Below are positions 9,617-16,871 of a stretch of 64,000 bases of DNA, in pieces. Under the pieces are notes generated by a model. It did no database searches. It was not told the origin of the DNA and was given only the letters and a program-made list of their open reading frames with translations. The stretch is from Desulfobotulus pelophilus (GTDB lineage Bacteria > Desulfobacterota > Desulfobacteria > Desulfobacterales > ASO4-4), in contig NZ_JAPFPW010000012.1 in assembly GCF_026155325.1 (NCBI RefSeq), positions 62,001 through 126,000 of the forward strand, given 5' to 3'. The translations under genes and the position numbers were made by a program. Each line of letters begins with the position of its first letter. Within the stretch, counting starts at the first letter, position 1.

Positions 9617-10084
9617 GTTTGCCCGGTACTGGCCACTCTGCCCACTTGAAAGAAGATTGAACAGGATCCGTGTGTAAGTTTGTACGAGAGGGCTCCTGCA
9701 AAGACAATCTCTCTAGCCAACCCGATTTTTGACCTGCGGCTTGTTCCTTATGATCTGCCGATAATTATTTGGATCAGAAGAAATCCTGTCTTGCCCTGCC
9801 TCTGATTTCGTGTCACCATATTCCAAACCAAATACAAATTGATGAGCAGACCCTTATCCGGACGGGAATCCTGCTTTCAGGAATCCTTTCCATTCTGCAT
9901 CACGGAACGATGTTTTGTGCAGGGATGGTTCAGAGGGGCTTGAACAAAGACTGCGTATCGGATTTTATTTTTGAGTAGGTGGCGTTGTTCGCTATAAAGA
10001 GAGTTGTTTTTTTGCGTTTGTCGTCTCTGGTCCTTGGGACTGGTAGGATGAAAAGAGGGAACCCTAGAGGCAAAGGAGGGCAGT
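9617..10084. other. Intergenic stretch, no gene identified
   Basis: About 470 bp between the first repeat copy and the barrel gene. Short frames exist on both strands, but none has a convincing ribosome binding site or recognisable sequence. It presumably holds the promoter for the barrel/lipoprotein pair. The barrel gene's ribosome binding site (AAAGGAGGG) is at its 3' end. Confidence 0.4.
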
Positions 10085-10945
10085 ATGACAAAAAAAAGTG
10101 GCTGGGTGATCATGTTGTTTGCATCTCTGGTGCTGGGGAGCGCTACGGGGGCATGGGCGGGAAGCCGGGAAGCTTCCTTTGCTCTTTTCAAACGCTCCAT
10201 TTCTCCTGTTTACCACTGGGGGCAGAACGGTTTGATAACCGTGCCCAAGGCTGTGACTCTGGGCAAGGGGAACTTCTATCTCGCCGGTTCGGCACAGGAT
10301 GCGGGCAAGATTGAAGGTGACCGGCTTTTTCTGACCGCAGCAACCATTATGGCAGGAACCTCTGAAGATGTGGAGCTGGGCTATACCCGTCGCCAGTTTA
10401 TCTGGGATAATCTGGATAAAACCGATCTTGAAATGGACACCTTCCATTTCAAGGCAAGGATTTTTCACATGACAGACACCTTCATTCCCCAGTTGGCGCT
10501 GGGGATTCATGCGGTTTCCCTGTCAGACAATGAATTCAACTCCTATGACGAAATTCTTTTTAATCCTTACCTTGCGGCAACGGTACAGATTCCTCTGGGT
10601 ACGGAAAAGGCCATGCTTTCCCTCACCGGCGTGGCGGAAGTGCTGTATAACGAGGGTGAAACGGGGCAGGCTTTTTTCAGTGCCGGCGCCGATCTTGGAT
10701 TCTGGGAGACCCTTTATCTGGTGGCAGAAATTCAGGGAATCAACCTTGATGATGGAGATCCCATTGTGAATATCGGAGCGAGGGTGAAAGCAGGGTGGTT
10801 CAGCCTTGGGGTCAGTCTCTTTAACGCGCTGGAGGATAAGTCCGGAGAGCTGGGTCAGGAAAAGGAAGACAGCCGGTACTGGATGGGGTATGCGGCCGTT
10901 GAAATTCCTCTGGGTACAATGTTGCGTGGGAAACAGGACCGCTAA
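10085..10945 (+). CDS. Predicted outer-membrane beta-barrel protein
   Basis: A protein of 286 residues with a cleavable signal peptide (hydrophobic stretch, then A-T-G-A-W-A-G near residue 26). The mature part alternates short amphipathic strands ending in aromatic residues with polar loops, for example L-G-K-G-N-F-Y-L-A-G-S, V-E-L-G-Y-T-R and M-G-Y-A-A-V-E-I, as in 12-14-strand outer-membrane barrels. The opening G-Q-N-G-L-I-T-V-P-K-A recalls YjbH-type barrels involved in polysaccharide export, but that similarity is weak. It is followed after 12 bp by the large lipoprotein, so the two probably work together at the cell surface. Confidence 0.7.
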   Translation: MTKKSGWVIMLFASLVLGSATGAWAGSREASFALFKRSISPVYHWGQNGLITVPKAVTLGKGNFYLAGSAQDAGKIEGDRLFLTAATIMAGTSEDVELGYTRRQFIWDNLDKTDLEMDTFHFKARIFHMTDTFIPQLALGIHAVSLSDNEFNSYDEILFNPYLAATVQIPLGTEKAMLSLTGVAEVLYNEGETGQAFFSAGADLGFWETLYLVAEIQGINLDDGDPIVNIGARVKAGWFSLGVSLFNALEDKSGELGQEKEDSRYWMGYAAVEIPLGTMLRGKQDR

Positions 10946-10957
10946 AGGAGGTGGCGA

Positions 10958-13324
10958 ATGAGAGCGTATCGGTATGCCGGGTCTCTGGCCCTCATGGTTC
11001 TGGTGATCTTGCTGGCAGGCTGTGATACACGGCCCATTCTGGGTGACCATATTATTACCCTTTATAATGCGGATCTTCAGGAGACAAAAACCTTTGCTCC
11101 CATGGACACCATGTATGTACGGGTGGCCGCTTTGGGGCCGGAAAAATATTATGCTGTCAGTGTGGTGGATGCCAGCGGCAGAACCATTTCCCGCATAGAA
11201 ATGCAAAGTGATGAAGGGGGTGTGCTGGGTCCCGTTCCCCTCTGGTATGACATGGGCCTTTATAAGGAAGCCGCAGGCAGTCCCCCTGTGCTGCGTGCTC
11301 TGGATGCTGTGGATATTGAAGCATTTTATGTGACGGTGCAGAGTCTGACGGATACGCAGACCCATTTCCGTCAACCCATGTGGATACGGTTCAAGGCGGA
11401 TCCGGCTCAGACAGGAAATCCCAGACCCGTAGTGTATGCAGCCTATTGTGAAAACAATGATCCCCAGGGCAGCTGCTATCCGGAGAATGCCTTTGAAGAA
11501 TCGGGAAGCCGTAAGGAAGATGGTATCAGTGCCAGTGATAAAACGAAAATTTATGTGGAAGCCCGGCGTATCCCCCAGAGGGTCGGCCCCAGGGATATTA
11601 CCCATGTGGATTTTTATGTACTTCCCTTCAGTGGTGCCTTTCTGGAGGATCGGGCCGTGCTCAGGGACTACATTGTGAAAAAAGAAAATGTGGCCGTAGG
11701 GCAGGATGGAGAAATCGGGCCAACCCTTCTCTGGAATCTGGATGACCCCCCGTCCAATCCACAGGTCATCAATCCGGGGCAGGATAATATGGCCTATATG
11801 ATCGTGATGGATGTGGATCAGAACGGCCGTTTTGATCTGGGGGTGGACACCACCCGGGATGGACTGGTGGATGATTACATTGACGGCATTGATGGCATGG
11901 GGGTTCCGGGTTTTATCATTCAGAATACCCCGGCCAATGATACCTTCATTACCATTCGGGATGAAGAGGGCAGGGCTGTAAATGCCATTCCGGACAAACA
12001 GGCGGAGCCGAAACACCTTTATTTCAATATGGATAATATCGCACTGCCTGCTGGTTTTACCCTGGCCACCGATACCATCCGTATCCATCTGATTGAGGCC
12101 GAGAATAATGACCTTCAAAATTTAGACCCTATTCCTGCTGATTCGCGTGCTGGCCCGGTGCCAGCTGTTTCCGTAGAGCCGGCTTCCGGACTTCGTCTGC
12201 TTCCCTATGCAGAAGACATTCCTTTGCTGAATACCAGGGCTGTGGCTGCTGATGTATATACCTATGGTACTTTGCCTTTAGGAGCGGACAGGCTTCTTGA
12301 CATCGTTGTGGATCTGGATGGGAATAACGTGTTTAACACGGGTGACCTGCATCTTAGGGGTGCTGTGACCATGGTTTATGTGGAGCCGAATCCGGAGTAT
12401 GAGACCCACCTGAATATGGCGGGTACGGCCCCTTCCATCTATTTTGATGAAAGCGGAACCCTGAACGGCAATACCAGAGTGTACATGAAGGTGACGGATA
12501 TGCCTGCTGGGGCAGCCCCCTATGATGTGTATGTGGTGCCACGCAGGGACTGGGCAGACGGGAACACGGTTTCCGGCAGAGAGCTTTTTGTGGTGGAAGG
12601 TCTTCAGGGCAACGGTGTTTTTGAGATCTGGGATCTTGACACTGCCCACAGGGTGATCAATCCCGGACCGGATAGCAATACCTATGATCTGGTCATCGAC
12701 AGAAACCGCAATGGCCGTTTTGATGCGGCAGGGGATGCTGTGATCCGCATCGTGATTCTGAACACAGAGGCCAACACCTACCCCAGAGTTGCCTATGCCA
12801 ACATTGCATCCGGCGGTGTCTTCGGTAACACCCGGCAACAGCACTGGACCCTGTACTCGGAATTCTGTGATTACAGGGATGTGTTCCGTGTGGACGGTGG
12901 AGGGACCAATCCCACAGGTGGTGGTTACGGGGTAAAGGCCGTATTCAATCCCTACTTCAAGTGGTTTTCCAATCCCGGTCCGGAGCGGGAGCTGGAAGGG
13001 ATTTACCATGGCCTTTTCGTGGATGTCTATATCGTGGATGCGGATACTTTTGACCTCACGCGTTTTGGCCGTGCCGGTGAACTCAATGACACGGTGGATG
13101 TCCGGGGCCGTAAATCCACCATTGCCATTCAGCCCTCCTGTTATAACGGAGCCGGTATGATGACCATATGGAGGGCTCCCCTGAAAAGAGGGCGCTACTA
13201 TGTGATCGTGGATGTGGACAGAAACGGCAGGATAGTGGAAGGCCGGGATATCATTGATGCGGTGAACTTCAGGGGAGAGTCCATTCTGGATGACCCGGCT
13301 ATTGTCGGTTTTTCCGTGGAATAG
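10958..13324 (+). CDS. Large lipoprotein with repeated D-x-D-x-N-G-x-F modules
   Basis: A protein of 788 residues starting with a lipoprotein signal (hydrophobic stretch ending L-L-A-G-C, lipidated Cys ~22). The body contains several related modules. Their best landmark is an acidic loop: M-D-V-D-Q-N-G-R-F-D (~residue 285), V-D-L-D-G-N-N-V-F-N (~450), I-D-R-N-R-N-G-R-F-D (~578) and V-D-V-D-R-N-G-R-I-V (~749). These resemble calcium-binding EF-hand or dockerin loops. Upstream of two of them the phrase V-I-N-P-G-x-D recurs. Aspartate-rich beta modules like these are usual in secreted adhesins or surface-layer proteins. Start ATG 10958 follows AAAGGAGG. No named family was recognised. Confidence 0.75.
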   Translation: MRAYRYAGSLALMVLVILLAGCDTRPILGDHIITLYNADLQETKTFAPMDTMYVRVAALGPEKYYAVSVVDASGRTISRIEMQSDEGGVLGPVPLWYDMGLYKEAAGSPPVLRALDAVDIEAFYVTVQSLTDTQTHFRQPMWIRFKADPAQTGNPRPVVYAAYCENNDPQGSCYPENAFEESGSRKEDGISASDKTKIYVEARRIPQRVGPRDITHVDFYVLPFSGAFLEDRAVLRDYIVKKENVAVGQDGEIGPTLLWNLDDPPSNPQVINPGQDNMAYMIVMDVDQNGRFDLGVDTTRDGLVDDYIDGIDGMGVPGFIIQNTPANDTFITIRDEEGRAVNAIPDKQAEPKHLYFNMDNIALPAGFTLATDTIRIHLIEAENNDLQNLDPIPADSRAGPVPAVSVEPASGLRLLPYAEDIPLLNTRAVAADVYTYGTLPLGADRLLDIVVDLDGNNVFNTGDLHLRGAVTMVYVEPNPEYETHLNMAGTAPSIYFDESGTLNGNTRVYMKVTDMPAGAAPYDVYVVPRRDWADGNTVSGRELFVVEGLQGNGVFEIWDLDTAHRVINPGPDSNTYDLVIDRNRNGRFDAAGDAVIRIVILNTEANTYPRVAYANIASGGVFGNTRQQHWTLYSEFCDYRDVFRVDGGGTNPTGGGYGVKAVFNPYFKWFSNPGPERELEGIYHGLFVDVYIVDADTFDLTRFGRAGELNDTVDVRGRKSTIAIQPSCYNGAGMMTIWRAPLKRGRYYVIVDVDRNGRIVEGRDIIDAVNFRGESILDDPAIVGFSVE

Positions 13325-13526
13325 CTCATAGGGATTTTCCCGGATCTTTCCCTGCCTCCAGCGCCGGAGAGCAGGGGAAAGGTTCCCGGATGCCGGGCGG
13401 TGATGGAAACGATGTTTTTTTGCATCCTAACTATTTACGTTGCGACAAATAGAGCCTATTGTATTGGCACTTCTCTCCGTTCCCTTCAGTGGCACGGTGT
13501 TTTCCCTTTCTTTCACCCATGTACCA

Positions 13527-13914
13527 AAGGAGCCAGCCATGGATGTAAAGGACTATTGCAAAGGCACAGAAATGGAACTTACCGCATGGAAAGCCAAACT
13601 GTATGATCTGACCCGGAAGCTGGACAGGCTGTCTGCGGCGGATAAGGAAAAGGTGACGGCCAATGTGGAAGATTTACATATCATTGTAGCGGAGCTGGAA
13701 GACCGTATCCATCAGCTGCGTTTCGAGTGCCCGGCGGAGTGGGCACCGGTGAAGGACAGTATTGAAAAAGGCCATGTGGATATGCGCGGTCGCTATGAAA
13801 AGACCATGGAAGAAATTGGCCGTTACGCTCCTGTTTCCATAGCAGGATAATTTGCCGGATGGCTTTTTTGTTCAGACTGTGGGCGGGTAGGTGATGAGAA
13901 CCTCCCGCCTTTTT
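13527..13914 (+). repeat. 388-bp direct repeat, copy 2
   Basis: Identical to 9229-9616. Flanking sequence on either side is unrelated between copies; the T-run after the terminator is one base longer here. No target-site duplication or insertion-sequence end was recognised at the borders. Confidence 0.95.
13539..13850 (+). CDS. Small conserved coiled-coil-like protein, copy 2
   Basis: Encodes exactly the same 103 residues as the gene at 9241-9552, with no silent differences, so the duplication is recent or is kept uniform by gene conversion. The upstream 200 bp differs completely from copy 1, so the two copies may be driven by different promoters. ATG 13539 is preceded by AAAGGAG. The same terminator follows, and then the SDR gene begins about 40 bp later. 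Confidence 0.8.
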   Translation: MDVKDYCKGTEMELTAWKAKLYDLTRKLDRLSAADKEKVTANVEDLHIIVAELEDRIHQLRFECPAEWAPVKDSIEKGHVDMRGRYEKTMEEIGRYAPVSIAG

Positions 13915-13915
13915 T
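13882..13915 (+). terminator. Rho-independent terminator after coiled-coil gene copy 2
   Basis: Same GGCGGG/CCCGCC plus AGGT/ACCT hairpin as at 9584-9616, here followed by six Ts. It separates the duplicated gene from the SDR gene that starts at 13955. Confidence 0.8.
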
Positions 13916-13954
13916 GATGGCGCAGCACGTATGGATTTCATGAAAGGAGCACCC

Positions 13955-15496
13955 ATGGATCTTGCCATTCCGGAAAAGCCTCTGCTGGTTACGGGGGCAA
14001 CGGGTTATATAGGGGGGAGGTTGGTGCCCCTTTTGCTGTCCAGAGGGTTCAAAGTCCGGGCCCTTTCCAGATCTTTGAGAAAAATGCATGCCCGGCCCTG
14101 GAGCAATCATCCCAATGTGGAGCTTTTCGCCTGCGATCTCATGGATGGCCCGGCTCTGGAAAAGGCAGTCGAAGGCTGCTCCGGTGCCTGGTATCTGGTA
14201 CATTCCATGGAGGGAGATTCGTCCGGTTTTGCCGCAAGGGAAGAAAAAACGGCAAAGAATATGGTGCAGGCCGCGGAAAAGGCCTGCTTGGAACGGATCG
14301 TCTATTTGAGTGGCCTTGGGGATGAAAAGGACCCCCATCTCAGTTCACACCTGAAAAGCAGGCATGCCGTTGCAAGGATCCTTACTTCCGGAAAAACACC
14401 GGTCACCGTTCTCCGGGCAGCCATGGTGCTGGGTTCGGGAAGTGCATCCTTTGAAATTCTGCGCTATCTGGTGGATCGTCTTCCCTTTATGCTGACGCCA
14501 AAGTGGATACGGACCGCCTGCCAGCCCATCGGCATAGGCAATACCCTGGAGTATCTGGTGGGGGCCATGGTGCATCCGGATATGGGCGGGCAAAGCTTTG
14601 ATATCGGCGGTCCGGACGTCTTAAGTTATCAGGATTTGATGCAGCTCTATGCGGACGAGGCCGGATTGAAAAGGCGGATCATTATCCCCGTACCTTTTCA
14701 GACTCCGGGCCTTTCAGCCTTCTGGGTGCATCTGGTCTGTCCCCTTCCCGCAGGCATTGCCAAGCCCCTTGCAGAAGGTCTTCGAAATCCTGTGGTCTGC
14801 GGGGATATGCGCATTGCCGGGCTGATTCCCCAGAAGCTTCTGTCCTGCAGGGAAGCCATCCGTGAGGCCATCCGCAAGGTGGCCCAGGAAGAGGTGGAAA
14901 CCCGCTGGTCCGATGCGGGAAAACTCCTTCCACCGGAATGGGTGCAGTGTACGGACCCTTCCTACAGCGGCGGCACCATTCTGGACTGCTGCTACAAGGT
15001 GAAAATCCGGGGAAATCCCGAAAACATCTGGCAGAAGGTGACATCCATTGGTGGTAAAAATGGATGGTATTACGGGGATATTCTCTGGCGTATCCGGGGG
15101 CGCTGGGATCAGATCACAGGGGGCGTGGGCCTGCGCCGGGGACGCCGACATCCGGAGGAGCTTCTGGTGGGGGATGCCTTAGATTTCTGGCGGGTTCTTG
15201 ATGTGAAATCCCATGATCGCCTGCTGCTTCTGGCGGAGATGCGTCTTCCCGGCGAAGCCCTGCTGGAATTTCGTATGAAAGATCTTGGGGATGGTCATTG
15301 TGAACTGCAGCAGATGTCCCGCTTTCTTCCCAAAGGGCTGTTGGGCATTGTCTACTGGTATGCCCTGCTTCCTTTTCATCATCTGATTTTTAAAGGCATG
15401 CTGAGCCGTATGGCAGAAGCTGCCGGAAAACCCGCTGGCAGTGTTCAGGCCTTTTCCTATGACTGGAAAGCCCTTGTGTGTACTTATGATGAGTGA
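13955..15496 (+). CDS. NAD(P)-binding SDR-family epimerase/reductase with C-terminal DUF2867
   Basis: About 513 residues. The N-terminal Rossmann fold has the dinucleotide motif G-A-T-G-Y-I-G-G near residue 15, followed by basic residues (R-S-L-R-K) that suggest NADP(H). The atypical SDR part covers ~residues 8-290. The C-terminal ~180 residues, with I-R-G-R-W-D-Q-I-T-G-G-V-G-L-R-R-G-R and conserved tryptophans, match the DUF2867 domain often fused to it. The reaction is unknown. Start ATG 13955 is chosen because AAGGAG ends 5 bases before it; an in-frame ATG at 13931 lacks one. It is a single gene with no obvious partner. Confidence 0.83.
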   Translation: MDLAIPEKPLLVTGATGYIGGRLVPLLLSRGFKVRALSRSLRKMHARPWSNHPNVELFACDLMDGPALEKAVEGCSGAWYLVHSMEGDSSGFAAREEKTAKNMVQAAEKACLERIVYLSGLGDEKDPHLSSHLKSRHAVARILTSGKTPVTVLRAAMVLGSGSASFEILRYLVDRLPFMLTPKWIRTACQPIGIGNTLEYLVGAMVHPDMGGQSFDIGGPDVLSYQDLMQLYADEAGLKRRIIIPVPFQTPGLSAFWVHLVCPLPAGIAKPLAEGLRNPVVCGDMRIAGLIPQKLLSCREAIREAIRKVAQEEVETRWSDAGKLLPPEWVQCTDPSYSGGTILDCCYKVKIRGNPENIWQKVTSIGGKNGWYYGDILWRIRGRWDQITGGVGLRRGRRHPEELLVGDALDFWRVLDVKSHDRLLLLAEMRLPGEALLEFRMKDLGDGHCELQQMSRFLPKGLLGIVYWYALLPFHHLIFKGMLSRMAEAAGKPAGSVQAFSYDWKALVCTYDE

Positions 15497-15599
15497 GGGC
15501 TGCTCTGTTGGGCTTTTACAAGATAAATATTTGTCGTAATTATTCAGAACAGTTTATTCCGAACTGCCAATGCTGTCATTGCAGCCGCTTCGTACTGTT

Positions 15600-15862
15600 G
15601 CAAGGCTCCGTGGCTATTTGCAAGTGACATTGCAATCGTTTCGGATCAGAGCTTTGAAGGCCTGTGCGAAAGAAGCGGCAAACTGTCTGAGCCGCCACAA
15701 AGGCAGCGTGCTTACGCCTGCTATGGTAATCAAAAAGCTTATCCTGCCTGTGGCGGTGAGTTTTTGCCGCTTCCGCGCAGGGCAAGAAGCTCTACGAATA
15801 AGATTGCGTCACAGGCAAATAGTCTGGGGCCTGTGCATCTTGTCTTGCAGGTAAGGTACTTG
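15600..15862 (+). repeat. MITE-like repeat, copy A
   Basis: The stretch 15612-15790 matches the reverse complement of 20794-20968 with most positions conserved. Its ends form imperfect inverted repeats: the left end reads, on the minus strand, TGTCACTTGCAAATAGCC, and the right end reads CGTCACAGGCAAATAGTC at about 15807-15824. A further single end of the same type lies at 15948-15990. No transposase gene is inside. The ~560 bp between the SDR and ABC genes is otherwise without genes. Confidence 0.7.
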
Positions 15863-16055
15863 GAAAACTGTGCTGAACAGTTACTATTTGTCTACGTATA
15901 CAGCACATTTTATTCTACAATTCAGATATTGTAATCTCAGCAGCTTTGCGTCACGGGCAAATAGTCCGGGTGCCTGTGAACTTGCCTGACAGCTATGGTC
16001 CTTAGCCAGCAAAGATATTGCTGAACAATTCTTTGCTGCCGGACAAGGAGAGAAT

Positions 16056-16871
16056 ATGGATGCTGCCATTGAAAGCAGAAGCATGGAAGACATGGACGAA
16101 AACCCGGTGCCGCTGGTTTTGGCTTCAGGTCTCTGCCGTTTTTACGGCAGAAAGGGTGCGGAGCTGAAGGCACTGGACCATGTGGATCTTACGGTGAACC
16201 GGGGAAATTTTGTACTGCTGAAGGGACGCAGCGGTTCAGGGAAAACCACGCTTTTGTCTCTGCTTGCCGGTCTGGACAGGCCGGATGCGGGCAGCCTGAG
16301 GGTAGGGGATTATGACCTGTCTCCGGGAAAAAATCCGGATCTGGATACCTTTCGCCGTCACGGTGTGGGGGTGATTTTTCAGTCCTTTAATCTTCTGCCC
16401 ACCTTGAGGGCCGTGGAGAATGTCATGCTTCCTTCGCTTCTGGCAGGCTGCAAACAAGGGGCTGCACAGAAAAGGGCAGGGGATCTTCTCAAATCCCTCG
16501 GCATGGGGCCGCGCATGCATCATCTGCCTGCGGAACTTTCAGGCGGTGAGATGCAGCGGGTGGCCATAGCAAGGGCCCTTGTGAACGAACCGGATCTGCT
16601 GCTGGCCGACGAACCTACTGGCAATCTGGATGAAAGCAATGCCATGGCTGTTATCACTCTTCTGTCGGATCTGGTGAAAAAAGGGGCCACCCTTGTCATG
16701 GCTACCCACAGTGACATGGCAGATCCCTTTGCCAGCCATATAATTCACCTGATGGATGGCAGGGTTTCTGACGCAAGGCCTGATCCTTTGGCGTCGGCGG
16801 CCTCTTTTGTAAAAGGAGCCGCCCCTTATACGGATACCCTCACCACCTCCATTCAGGGCATGAAGCCATGA
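16056..16871 (+). CDS. ABC transporter ATP-binding protein (LolD/MacB type)
   Basis: A protein of 271 residues with Walker [11 protein letters not shown]-loop FQSFNLLP, signature LSGGEMQR, Walker [13 protein letters not shown] and a switch histidine in ATHSD. About 25 extra N-terminal residues and a ~40-residue C-terminal tail extend the usual ~225-residue LolD length. Start ATG 16056 follows AAGGAG. Its stop overlaps the permease start by 4 bases (ATGA), implying translational coupling. The gene belongs to a second FtsX-type system, separate from the one at 2.5-5.7 kb. It should energise the permease encoded next. Confidence 0.9.
   Translation: MDAAIESRSMEDMDENPVPLVLASGLCRFYGRKGAELKALDHVDLTVNRGNFVLLKGRSGSGKTTLLSLLAGLDRPDAGSLRVGDYDLSPGKNPDLDTFRRHGVGVIFQSFNLLPTLRAVENVMLPSLLAGCKQGAAQKRAGDLLKSLGMGPRMHHLPAELSGGEMQRVAIARALVNEPDLLLADEPTGNLDESNAMAVITLLSDLVKKGATLVMATHSDMADPFASHIIHLMDGRVSDARPDPLASAASFVKGAAPYTDTLTTSIQGMKP

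Noticed and set aside
10523-12118. 531-codon minus-strand frame opposite the barrel and lipoprotein
   Set aside because: Opposite two genes with good start sites; the translation is rich in His, Ile and Gly with no motif, as expected for an antisense shadow.
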